Source of the DNA: Methanobacterium sp.
GTDB lineage: Archaea; Methanobacteriota; Methanobacteria; Methanobacteriales; Methanobacteriaceae
Assembly (NCBI GenBank): GCA_003162655.1
Contig: PMMY01000300.1
Span: 6,059 to 12,803, forward strand
Direction of reading: 5' to 3'
Length of the DNA stretch: 6,745 nucleotides
In this document: positions 1 to 5,366 of the stretch, in pieces
Numbering within the stretch: position 1 is the first letter of the stretch
How the letters are laid out: each line of letters begins with the position of its first letter
The notes under the pieces: model-generated
Told to the model about the DNA's origin: nothing
Database searches by the model: none
Seen by the model: only the letters and a program-made list of their open reading frames with translations
Made by a program: the position numbers and the translations under genes

Positions 1-687
1 GTTAAAAATGCAGAAAATGACAAATATATACAGACGAAACCTATTGAAGAATCTGGACTTAAACTAATTAAAAATCTTGCTAATAAGAAGAAAAAAGAGA
101 ATTTAAGTGAAATAACCAAAAGGGAAAGGGTAGGAAGACCTGTTATTTACAGGAGACAGATGCCAATTACCGAATTCACTGAAGAAGTTTCAAAATGTCA
201 GTTTAAAGATCTCAAAGGTGATGTTATCGACATTGGTGCATGCGTACTCTGCGGAGCATGTGACTTTGTTTGTCCAGAGGGAATAATCAAAATTGAAGAT
301 AGAAAACCCCAGATAAAGGGCAAGTGTCCCGAAGGATGCAACCTCTGTTACGTTGCATGCCCTAGAACATACATACCAGATGATATTTTGAGCAAAGATG
401 CCGATAAAAAACCCTTAGGAGATTATATGAAGATTATATCTGCAAAAGCTCCGATGTTAAAAGGTCAAGATGGTGGAGTTGCAACAGCACTATTAAACTA
501 CGCTTTATCTAAAAAACTTGTCGATGATGTGATTGTAGTTGATAAAAGTACTTCGGAAGCGTGGAAACCCGAATCAAAACTAACTAAAAATGTTGCAGAT
601 GTATTAAATGCTGCTGGAACAAAATACGCAGCATGTACCATTTTCACACCACTTAAGGAATTAAATAAGGGGAATGGAGGAGTTTAA
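1..687 (+). CDS. Ferredoxin / FrhB N-terminal domain protein, 5'-partial, next to glutamate synthase
   Basis: Seen: the frame is open from base 1 to TAA at 685-687 (228 codons) with no in-frame ATG, GTG or TTG before ATG 160. AGGAG at 151-155 lies only 4 bases from that ATG, so the gene probably begins left of the window; a start at 160 (175 residues) is the alternative. Numbered from ATG 160, two [4Fe-4S] motifs are visible: C28-x2-C31-x2-C34-x3-C38 and C56-x3-C60-x2-C63-x3-C67. Residues about 88-165 resemble the N-terminal domain of the F420-hydrogenase beta (FrhB/FdhB) family, including a GQDGGV motif. The protein then ends, without the rest of the FrhB fold. The first 53 codons encode a lysine-rich, probably linker-like stretch. 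Family knowledge: FrhB relatives bind flavin and pass electrons between F420 and Fe-S centres. Inference: it may supply electrons to the glutamate synthase encoded one base downstream. Iron-sulfur binding is fairly sure; the redox partner is not. Confidence 0.75.
   Translation, partial: VKNAENDKYIQTKPIEESGLKLIKNLANKKKKENLSEITKRERVGRPVIYRRQMPITEFTEEVSKCQFKDLKGDVIDIGACVLCGACDFVCPEGIIKIEDRKPQIKGKCPEGCNLCYVACPRTYIPDDILSKDADKKPLGDYMKIISAKAPMLKGQDGGVATALLNYALSKKLVDDVIVVDKSTSEAWKPESKLTKNVADVLNAAGTKYAACTIFTPLKELNKGNGGV
676..680 (+). promoter_or_regulatory. Ribosome binding site deciding a TTG start for glutamate synthase
   Basis: GGAGG lies eight bases before TTG 689, inside the last codons of the upstream gene. 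The in-frame ATG at 674 has only an abutting AAGGGGA before it, which is too close to work well, and GGAGG itself would lie within that longer reading. This favours TTG 689 and a translationally coupled gene pair. Confidence 0.6.
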
Positions 688-688
688 A

Positions 689-2200
689 TTGCCATTTAAA
701 GTTGAAAAGGATCAGAAGCTCTGCAGAAGAAACTTCGATAGACCAGGATGCTGCTGGTACATGTGCGATAACAGGGACGAAGAACTGTGCAAAAACTGTT
801 ACTCCTGTGTTAATAACTGCCCTCACGATGTCTACGAAATAATCGACGACGAACCTTACCCACTTCACCACGAAAATTGTGTTGGATGCAGGATCTGCGA
901 AGAAATGTGTCCAAACAATGCAATAGAAGTCAATGCTGTTCCAGAAGACAGAAGAAATGTATGGTCGCTAAGTGACATAGTTGAAATAGGAAGAAAATCT
1001 ACAGAAGGAACCTACAAAGTTCGAGGCTGTGGAGCCACTAGGGTCATCCCAACATTTGACGACCTTGTTATTATACCTGCACAGGTTTCAAGACCACCAA
1101 TAGATAAATACAGGGAACCTTGTAATACAAAGGTTACATTAGGTGCTAGATTTGCAGAAAACCCATTAGTATTGGATACTCCAATAATGATAGCTGCGAT
1201 GTCCTTCGGAGCCCTTAGTAAAGAGGCTAAGATAGCTCTTGCAATGGGTGCTACTTTAGCTGGAACCGCGACTAACACAGGTGAAGGTGGAATGCTCCCT
1301 GAAGAAAGAAGATACGCTTCTAAACTCATAGCCCAATATGCATCAGGAAGGTTTGGAGTGTCGGCCAAATACCTAAATAATTCAGAGGCTGTTGAGATAA
1401 AAATAGGTCAAGGAGCTAAGTCAGGTATGGGAGGTCACCTCTTGGGAGAGAAAGTAACAGCAGATGTTTCACGTATAAGAATGATACCAGAGGGAACAGA
1501 TGCATTAAGTCCTGCCCGTCACATGGACATAGTAGGACCTGAAGATCTCTCGATGAAAATATCCCAGCTGCGTGAAATAACAGACTGGAAAATTCCAATC
1601 ATTGTTAAATTCACATCTGGCAGAGTAAGTGATGATGTAAAGATCGCTGCTAAAGCCGGAGCCGACATAGTAGTTGTTGACGGGATGCAGGGAGGAACAG
1701 GAGCAGGACCTGACATTGTGACAGAACACTCAGGCGTGCCCACCATAGCTGCCATTGTTGAAGCAGATGAGGCTTTAAAACAAATCAATCTGCGTGATAA
1801 GGTAAATTTAGTTGCAGGCGGTGGTATTAGAAATGGAGCAGATGTTGCAAAGGCCATAGCTCTCGGTGCTGATGCAGTTTACATAGCAACAGCAGCACTT
1901 GTATCTATTGGTTGCAGGGTCTGTCAGATGTGCTATGCAGGTACATGCAGAAAAGGTATTGCTACTCAGGACCCTCAACTCAGAAGACGTTTAGATTATA
2001 TGGAAGGTGGTAAAAGAGTTGCACGTTACATAGAATCCATGACCGAAGAGGCAGTTATGCTCACACAACAGGCAGGTAACACCGACATACTTAAACTTGA
2101 AAAAGACGACTTAAGAGCTCTAACAATCGAGTCTTCTGTTCTAACAGGAGTTAAGATGGCAGGTTTAGAGTCTCCGATGGTAAACAAAGGAATCTACTGA
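689..2200 (+). CDS. gltB: Archaeal-type glutamate synthase (ferredoxin domain fused to FMN/GltB2 domain)
   Basis: Forms glutamate from 2-oxoglutarate and ammonia (from glutamine), the GOGAT step of ammonium assimilation in the cytoplasm. From TTG 689 it has 503 residues, close to the usual archaeal form of about 510 (the type represented by Methanocaldococcus MJ1351). Residues 12-26 hold four cysteines. Two ferredoxin motifs follow: C34-x2-C37-x2-C40-x3-C44 and C64-x2-C67-x2-C70-x3-C74. From about residue 135 comes the FMN-binding TIM-barrel synthase domain, with AAMSFGALS, TNTGEGG, the KSGMGGHL segment and a GGTGAGP loop. C409-x5-C415-x4-C420 matches the [3Fe-4S] site of GltB, with an extra C412, followed by GIATQD. 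The glutamine amidotransferase domain of bacterial GltB is absent, as expected in this family; a separate subunit should supply ammonia. Electron donor is uncertain, perhaps ferredoxin or the upstream FrhB-like protein. ATG 674 would add five residues. Confidence 0.93.
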   Translation: MPFKVEKDQKLCRRNFDRPGCCWYMCDNRDEELCKNCYSCVNNCPHDVYEIIDDEPYPLHHENCVGCRICEEMCPNNAIEVNAVPEDRRNVWSLSDIVEIGRKSTEGTYKVRGCGATRVIPTFDDLVIIPAQVSRPPIDKYREPCNTKVTLGARFAENPLVLDTPIMIAAMSFGALSKEAKIALAMGATLAGTATNTGEGGMLPEERRYASKLIAQYASGRFGVSAKYLNNSEAVEIKIGQGAKSGMGGHLLGEKVTADVSRIRMIPEGTDALSPARHMDIVGPEDLSMKISQLREITDWKIPIIVKFTSGRVSDDVKIAAKAGADIVVVDGMQGGTGAGPDIVTEHSGVPTIAAIVEADEALKQINLRDKVNLVAGGGIRNGADVAKAIALGADAVYIATAALVSIGCRVCQMCYAGTCRKGIATQDPQLRRRLDYMEGGKRVARYIESMTEEAVMLTQQAGNTDILKLEKDDLRALTIESSVLTGVKMAGLESPMVNKGIY

Positions 2201-2220
2201 TTCCTCTTCTTTTATTTATT
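2201..2220 (+). terminator. T-rich transcription end after glutamate synthase
   Basis: A pyrimidine/T-rich stretch starts directly after the stop codon and precedes a convergent gene. No hairpin is present. Archaeal RNA polymerase typically ends in such T-tracts, so this is the likely operon end. Confidence 0.5.
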
Positions 2221-2274
2221 AATTAATTCCTACTGGACTCATTGGAAAACTTATTTAATTGGATCGAAAATTAG

Positions 2275-2784
2275 CTAATGGAAAATAATCTGTTTAACTT
2301 CTACTATCGCTGTAGTGTTTAAATTTTCGATGTAAGGATTTTCTTTAATTTCCCTAATTTTTTTTATCAGCTTATTCCTATCACCTTTCGGAATGTTTGA
2401 TTTATCAACTGCATTTTCTAAAGCGTTTAAATATACATCGACAGTAAAATTGTTTATAGAGAAATCTTTAGTTAGAGTAATACTTAATTCACTTTGAAAA
2501 CCTTCAAGAGCAGTCTTTCTAGATTTTCCAATGTTTTCAAGGAATTTAGATTCCTCTATTAATACCACTTCTTTATGACCAGGGGGACGACCATCGTAAA
2601 CTCTAACTTTATCAACAACTAATGGTTCATCTTTGTTAGGCACTATAACATAATCAAATCTTTTTATATCCACATCGAGATCGAAAAAGCTCACATCAGA
2701 TTTAATAACAGCTTTAACATTGTCTTGGATTTCTTCATTTTCTGATTTGTAATTTCGAATAATTTTAACAATATTTGATTTCAT
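2275..2784 (-). CDS. Hypothetical protein, 169 residues, function unknown
   Basis: I do not recognise this protein. The start ATG (2784-2782) is well supported by a GGAGG at 2795-2791 with six bases between. It appears soluble: no signal peptide, no membrane helix, no cysteines and no metal-site motif. The first two thirds look strand-rich, with alternating hydrophobic residues and a VRVYDGRPPGHKEVVLIEES segment near residues 61-80. The last third is highly charged and probably helical, with NIPKGDRNKLIKKIREIKEN near 131-150, and ends in a short hydrophobic strand. It is convergent with glutamate synthase and divergent from the small membrane protein gene, so it is a single-gene unit. Nothing in the context ties it to nitrogen metabolism. 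That it is a real gene is likely, from its length and ribosome binding site; any role would be a guess. Confidence 0.8.
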   Translation of the reverse strand: MKSNIVKIIRNYKSENEEIQDNVKAVIKSDVSFFDLDVDIKRFDYVIVPNKDEPLVVDKVRVYDGRPPGHKEVVLIEESKFLENIGKSRKTALEGFQSELSITLTKDFSINNFTVDVYLNALENAVDKSNIPKGDRNKLIKKIREIKENPYIENLNTTAIVEVKQIIFH

Positions 2785-2790
2785 TACAAT

Positions 2791-2795
2791 CCTCC
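2791..2795 (-). promoter_or_regulatory. Ribosome binding site of the 169-residue hypothetical gene
   Basis: Read on the minus strand this is GGAGG followed by ATTGTA and then the ATG. Spacing and sequence are ideal for the archaeal 16S 3' end and fix the start codon. Confidence 0.75.
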
Positions 2796-2870
2796 AATTA
2801 ATCTTAATTTTATTTGGATATTAAGTTCTATGAATTAGATTTAGTATTCAGCCATTAAATCTAACGTCTG

Positions 2871-2880
2871 ATATAAATAT
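2871..2880 (-). promoter_or_regulatory. Candidate TATA box for the minus-strand hypothetical gene
   Basis: On the minus strand the sequence reads ATATTTATAT, resembling the archaeal TATA element. Transcription would begin about 25 bases further on (near 2850), leaving a leader of about 65 bases. The region is very AT-rich, so a chance match is quite possible. Confidence 0.3.
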
Positions 2881-3021
2881 TGCAAAACATTATGAATTTA
2901 ATTGGTGAATGTATATTTATTATTTCTAATAAATTTTTTAAACATTAACCTACTTTATTATGATATCAAGTTGAAAAAGTTTAATTGTTTACGTAAATAT
3001 TCTAAAAAATTGATAAATTTT

Positions 3022-3028
3022 GGAGTGA
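3022..3028 (+). promoter_or_regulatory. Ribosome binding site of the 53-residue membrane protein
   Basis: GGAGTGA differs by one base from the archaeal optimum GGAGGTGA and lies six bases before ATG 3035. It is the main evidence that this short frame is translated. Confidence 0.75.
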
Positions 3029-3034
3029 AAAATA

Positions 3035-3196
3035 ATGGAAATTGCTAAAATTGTTGCTTACATCGCATTGATATTATTAATAATTATCTTGTTAGCATTA
3101 CGTCCTATATTAGGGATTACTTTTTGTATAGTTATAATTGTTGTAATTTTCTACAATAGATACAAAAACGAGAAGATTAAAAACAAAGAAAATTGA
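3035..3196 (+). CDS. Small membrane protein, 53 residues, two predicted helices
   Basis: A short gene with ATG 3035, TGA 3194-3196, an excellent ribosome binding site (GGAGTGA, six-base spacing) and a strong T-tract directly after its stop. The product starts MEIAKIVAYI. Residues about 5-21 are very hydrophobic (rich in I and L), then ALRP makes a turn, and about 25-40 are again hydrophobic (I, V, F). The tail from residue 41 is hydrophilic and basic (R42, then several lysines). This is the shape of a two-helix hairpin; the positive tail would lie in the cytoplasm, putting both ends there. There is one cysteine, C31, in the second helix. I recognise no family. It sits upstream of the amt-glnK units but has its own start and end signals, so a link to ammonium transport is only positional. 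Confidence 0.7.
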   Translation: MEIAKIVAYIALILLIIILLALRPILGITFCIVIIVVIFYNRYKNEKIKNKEN

Positions 3197-3201
3197 TATC
3201 C

Positions 3202-3220
3202 AATTTTTTTATTTTTTTTT
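3202..3220 (+). terminator. Double T-tract terminator after the small membrane protein gene
   Basis: Seven T's, an A, then nine T's begin five bases after the stop codon, with no stem-loop. This is a strong archaeal intrinsic-type end and separates this gene from the amt1 promoter. Confidence 0.65.
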
Positions 3221-3326
3221 AAATACTTTAAATTATATCATATACTATTTAAAAAAATATATCATTTTTTTGAGTACATTGCTTGCTGTTCTTTGAATTG
3301 TAACATTACGATCTGTACCGCAATAG

Positions 3327-3334
3327 TTATATAA
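3327..3334 (+). promoter_or_regulatory. Distal amt1 promoter TATA box
   Basis: TTATATAA lies about 25 bases before the GGAA of the shared element, putting the predicted transcription start near 3355. The same order of TATA box and element is found before amt2, which raises confidence. Confidence 0.6.
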
Positions 3335-3345
3335 TAATAGACAAA

Positions 3346-3375
3346 AATTATATCGGAAAGAGGTTGCCTCTATCC
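3346..3375 (+). repeat. Copy 1 of the 30-base element shared by the two amt promoters
   Basis: The first 13 bases (AATTATATCGGAA) are identical to copy 2 at 5276-5305. Over all 30 bases about 24 match, including GTT, CCT and the final ATCC. It lies at the predicted transcription start in both places. Such conservation in otherwise diverged AT-rich spacers suggests a protein-binding site or a conserved 5' RNA structure. Confidence 0.75.
3355..3368 (+). promoter_or_regulatory. Imperfect NrpR-type operator before amt1
   Basis: GGAA-N6-TGCC differs by one base from GGAA-N6-TTCC, the operator of the nitrogen repressor NrpR established in Methanococcus maripaludis. It covers the predicted start of transcription, where a repressor would block initiation; NrpR is released by 2-oxoglutarate under nitrogen limitation. 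A weaker site than that of amt2 is inferred. The bases also form one arm and loop of a dyad. Confidence 0.45.
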
Positions 3376-3409
3376 TTTTGGCGATCAACTTTTTAGGAAA
3401 CAAAAAATC

Positions 3410-3469
3410 ATGGAAATTCTTGTATACCCTGAGATTGTAGGTTTCAATTATTTTGAAAAACTGAATTGA
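3410..3469 (+). CDS. Possible 19-residue upstream ORF in the amt1 leader
   Basis: ATG 3410 opens a frame of 19 codons ending in TGA 3467-3469; the peptide begins MEILVYPEIV and has no clear hydrophobic or cysteine pattern. A weak AGGA at 3395-3398 is 11 bases upstream, farther than ideal. It would exist only on transcripts from the distal promoter. It could be a leader peptide affecting amt1, or a chance frame; the evidence for translation is thin. Confidence 0.2.
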   Translation: MEILVYPEIVGFNYFEKLN

Positions 3470-3472
3470 GAC

Positions 3473-3481
3473 TTATAAATA
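3473..3481 (+). promoter_or_regulatory. Candidate proximal TATA box for amt1
   Basis: TTATAAATA would place a transcription start near 3503, giving a conventional leader of about 28 bases before ATG 3531. If used, amt1 has two promoters, only the distal one carrying the operator-like element. A chance match in AT-rich sequence cannot be excluded. Confidence 0.35.
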
Positions 3482-3517
3482 AATATACAGGAAACCTTAA
3501 ACTAAACTTAAATTTAT

Positions 3518-3523
3518 GGAGGA
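3518..3523 (+). promoter_or_regulatory. Ribosome binding site deciding the amt1 start
   Basis: GGAGGA lies seven bases before ATG 3531. The in-frame ATG 3516 overlaps this site and has no site of its own. Starting at 3531 gives [12 protein letters not shown], matching the start of Amt2 ([13 protein letters not shown]). Confidence 0.8.
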
Positions 3524-3530
3524 AACAAAA

Positions 3531-4763
3531 ATGATACCAGTTATTAACTCTGGTGATACTGCTTGGATGTTAATATCCACAGCTTTAGTAATCTTAATGA
3601 CGATCCCAGGTTTAGCACTCTTCTATGGAGGGCTTATTAGGAGAGAAAATGTTTTAAATACTATATTTTTATCATTAGTAAGTTTTGCGATTGTAAGTAT
3701 ACTCTGGTTTGTTTACGGATATCAATTTACGTTTGGTACTGATATTGGTGGATTAATAGGATCTGTATCAAACCCGCTTTTTGCAGGGGTGGTTGAATCA
3801 AATTCACTTTCGAACTATGCACCAACTATCCCAACAGGATTATACGCTGTATTCCAGATGACATTTGCTGCAATCACAGTTGCACTTATTTCTGGTGCAA
3901 TAGTTGAGAGAATGAAATTCTCAGCTTGGCTTGCTTTCATACCCATATGGATAACAATAGTCTATATGCCAATAGCACATTGGATGTGGGGCGGAGGATG
4001 GTTAGCACAAATGGGGGCCCTTGATTTTGCAGGCGGTACAGTTGTCCATATAAATTGTGGTATGGCTGCATTGGCTTTAGTATTGCTTTTAGGAACTCGA
4101 AAAAACGCACAGCTACTGCCTCATCACTTAGGATATTCCATAATTGGTGCTGGACTTCTGTGGTTTGGATGGTTTGGATTTAATGCAGGTTCAGCACTTG
4201 GTGCCACTAACCTAGCAGTTTCAGCTATGATTGTTACAAACCTGGCAGCTTGTGTGGGAATGATGACATGGATACTTATGGATAAACTTCAAACAGGTAA
4301 GCCAACTATTTTAGGAGCACTTTCAGGAGCTATTGCTGGATTGGCTGCGATAACTCCGGCAGCTGGTTATGTAAATGTTACAGCAGCAATAATCATTGGA
4401 TTTGTAGCTTCTATTTGCGCATACTTTGCAGTTTCACATCTTAAACCCCGTTTTGGATATGATGACTCTTTAGATGTATTTGGAATCCATGGAATCTGTG
4501 GAATTGTTGGTACGCTGGCTGTTGGATTCTTTGCGACTCCTCTGATTAATAGTGCAATTAAAGGAGGTTTAATAGCGGGTAACCCTATGCAAATTGCTAT
4601 TCAGCTTCTAGCAATTGTAGTAATTGCTTCATATTCACTGATTATGACCTATATAATAGGTAAGGGACTTGATCTTACAATTGGGTTGAGGGTTGAGGAT
4701 AAAGAAGAAGTACAGGGTCTAGATTTAACTCTACACGAGGAATCCGGTTACAGACTGTCATGA
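3531..4763 (+). CDS. amt: Ammonium transporter Amt1
   Basis: Integral membrane channel/transporter of the Amt/Mep/Rh family, taking up ammonium. It has 410 residues with about eleven hydrophobic segments, the usual archaeal form without a signal peptide. Key family features are present: D165 in the DFAGGTVVH signature, the pore histidine pair H173 and H320 (E. coli AmtB H168 and H318), the WMWGGG segment with the aromatic binding-site residue, GWFGFNAGS (AmtB F215/S219 region), and the cytoplasmic tail [15 protein letters not shown] that ends in HEESGYRLS and contacts GlnK. The start at 3531 is set by GGAGGA. It is followed 60 bases later by glnK1, the common pairing in which the PII protein blocks the pore when nitrogen is plentiful. 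It is closely related to Amt2, so the pair arose by duplication. Regulation through the NrpR-like element is inferred. Confidence 0.95.
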   Translation: MIPVINSGDTAWMLISTALVILMTIPGLALFYGGLIRRENVLNTIFLSLVSFAIVSILWFVYGYQFTFGTDIGGLIGSVSNPLFAGVVESNSLSNYAPTIPTGLYAVFQMTFAAITVALISGAIVERMKFSAWLAFIPIWITIVYMPIAHWMWGGGWLAQMGALDFAGGTVVHINCGMAALALVLLLGTRKNAQLLPHHLGYSIIGAGLLWFGWFGFNAGSALGATNLAVSAMIVTNLAACVGMMTWILMDKLQTGKPTILGALSGAIAGLAAITPAAGYVNVTAAIIIGFVASICAYFAVSHLKPRFGYDDSLDVFGIHGICGIVGTLAVGFFATPLINSAIKGGLIAGNPMQIAIQLLAIVVIASYSLIMTYIIGKGLDLTIGLRVEDKEEVQGLDLTLHEESGYRLS

Positions 4764-4767
4764 ATAG

Positions 4768-4785
4768 GTATAAATGATTTTATAC
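4768..4785 (+). repeat. Inverted repeat between amt1 and glnK1
   Basis: GTATAAA and TTTATAC are perfect 7-base arms separated by TGAT. In RNA this is an AU-rich, weak hairpin five bases after the amt1 stop. It might stabilise or separate the amt1 and glnK1 messages; GTATAAAT could alternatively act as a TATA box for glnK1. Either reading is inference. Confidence 0.4.
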
Positions 4786-4811
4786 GAATAGTAAAATAAC
4801 AATAGGATTCT

Positions 4812-4817
4812 GAGGTG
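4812..4817 (+). promoter_or_regulatory. Ribosome binding site deciding the glnK1 start
   Basis: GAGGTG lies six bases before ATG 4824. The in-frame GTG at 4815 is part of this site and so is unlikely to be the start. The same GAGGTG precedes the second glnK at 6722-6727. Confidence 0.8.
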
Positions 4818-4823
4818 TACTTT

Positions 4824-5162
4824 ATGAAAAGAATACTTGCGATCATAAGACCAGACAAATTAGAAGTTGTTAAGCAGGCTCTCGAAGAAATAGGTTGCCA
4901 TGGTTTAACAATAAAAGAAGTAAGAGGTAGGGGAAGACAGCTTGGAATAACAGAAAGTTATAGAGGACATGACTACAAAGTTGATTTACTTTCAAAAATT
5001 GAGATTGAAATTGTGACTATAGAAGTACATCTCGAGAAAATAGTCCAGACCATTGTAGATACAGCGAAAACAGGAGATATCGGAGATGGAAAAATTTTTA
5101 TTTCTCCTGTAGATGAGGTTATAAGGATAAGAACTGGTGAAAGAGGAGATAAAGCAATTTAA
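4824..5162 (+). CDS. glnK: PII nitrogen regulatory protein GlnK1
   Basis: Trimeric cytoplasmic PII signal protein that reads 2-oxoglutarate and ATP/ADP and plugs the Amt pore with its T-loops. It has 112 residues, the standard PII length. Seen: the start MKRILAIIRPDKLEVVKQAL; the T-loop region RGRGRQLGITESYRGHDYKV with Q39 and with Y51 at exactly the canonical position, which confirms start ATG 4824; the B-loop TGDIGDGKI at 83-91 with K90; and the C-loop RIRTGERGD at 101-109 with R101 and R103 for nucleotide binding. Whether Y51 is modified in this organism is unknown; methanogen GlnK proteins commonly act without uridylylation. It sits 60 bases behind amt1 on the same strand, probably in one transcript, and a T-tract follows. 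Its cognate transporter is most likely Amt1, though mixed pairing with Amt2 is possible. Confidence 0.95.
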   Translation: MKRILAIIRPDKLEVVKQALEEIGCHGLTIKEVRGRGRQLGITESYRGHDYKVDLLSKIEIEIVTIEVHLEKIVQTIVDTAKTGDIGDGKIFISPVDEVIRIRTGERGDKAI

Positions 5163-5211
5163 TCCACTTTTTCTCTTCAATTTTCACATTTCGTATAAAT
5201 TTCATAATGAA

Positions 5212-5229
5212 TTCTTTTTTTAGATTTTT
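5212..5229 (+). terminator. T-tract terminator after glnK1
   Basis: Seven consecutive T's (5215-5221) followed by a second T-run mark a likely end of the amt1-glnK1 transcript. An earlier pyrimidine-rich stretch at about 5167-5184 may give additional ends. No GC-rich hairpin is seen. Confidence 0.5.
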
Positions 5230-5245
5230 ATCACATATAGATACT

Positions 5246-5260
5246 CAAAACATTTATATA
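5246..5260 (+). promoter_or_regulatory. amt2 promoter (BRE and TATA box)
   Basis: TTTATATA at 5253-5260 is a textbook archaeal TATA box, preceded by the A-rich CAAAACA that can serve as a TFB recognition element. The predicted start, about 25 bases on, falls at 5280-5285, immediately at the operator. Confidence 0.75.
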
Positions 5261-5275
5261 CCAAAAAAGTCAACT

Positions 5276-5305
5276 AATTATATCGGAAGTATGTTTCCTG
5301 CATCC
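5276..5305 (+). repeat. Copy 2 of the 30-base element shared by the two amt promoters
   Basis: Begins AATTATATCGGAA, as in copy 1 at 3346-3375, and ends in ATCC. It can also be drawn as a dyad of 9-base arms (5285-5293 and 5297-5305) around TTT, with six Watson-Crick pairs, one G-U pair and two mismatches. Confidence 0.75.
5285..5298 (+). promoter_or_regulatory. NrpR-type operator before amt2
   Basis: An exact GGAA-N6-TTCC palindrome (GGAAGTATGTTTCC). This is the operator of the methanogen repressor NrpR, which shuts nitrogen genes when ammonium is available and leaves DNA when 2-oxoglutarate is high. I found no other exact match in the window. Its place just after the TATA box at the predicted start is what repression would require. 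A further TTCCGA at 5309-5314 mirrors TCGGAA at 5283-5288 and may be an auxiliary half-site. Confidence 0.65.
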
Positions 5306-5366
5306 GAGTTCCGACATAAAAGTTTAGGTGAAAAGTTTGATTGACTAATTAATTGGAGGAAGAAAA

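Larger units (their letters stand above)
2785..3034. other. AT-rich divergent intergenic region
   Basis: This 250-base spacer separates the minus-strand hypothetical gene from the plus-strand small membrane protein gene and must hold both promoters. Beyond the minus-strand TATA candidate, a plus-strand TATA-like TATATTTA lies at 2912-2919 and a perfect 10-base palindrome TTTACGTAAA at 2988-2997. I see no further reading frame with a ribosome binding site and no structured RNA. Confidence 0.5.
3221..3530 (+). other. amt1 upstream region: promoters, operator-like element and long leader
   Basis: About 310 bases without a main gene. 3221-3325 is AT-rich with nothing I can identify. Then come a TATA box (3327-3334), the element shared with amt2 (3346-3375), a 19-codon mini-ORF (3410-3469), a second TATA-like box (3473-3481) and the amt1 ribosome binding site (3518-3523). 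A transcript from the distal promoter would carry a leader of roughly 175 bases, unusually long for an archaeon. Confidence 0.6.

Noticed and set aside
653..1857. Several open frames on the minus strand inside the glutamate synthase gene (653-871, 1012-1368, 1416-1598, 1505-1729, 1519-1857)
   Set aside because: They are antisense to a clearly conserved coding sequence, and their products look like no known family.
2227..2247. TTCC-N13-GGAA downstream of glutamate synthase as an NrpR site
   Set aside because: The half-sites have the wrong orientation and spacing and lie between convergent gene ends.
3231..3239. AATTATATC as a third copy of the amt promoter element
   Set aside because: The match stops before GGAA and has no TATA box at the right distance; likely chance in AT-rich DNA.
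3516..3518. ATG 3516 as the amt1 start
   Set aside because: It overlaps the GGAGGA that serves ATG 3531, and Amt2 aligns from the later start.
4815..4817. GTG 4815 as the glnK1 start
   Set aside because: It is part of GAGGTG, and starting at ATG 4824 puts the T-loop tyrosine at the canonical position 51.
4992..5180. Minus-strand open frame over the end of glnK1
   Set aside because: Antisense to a canonical PII protein.
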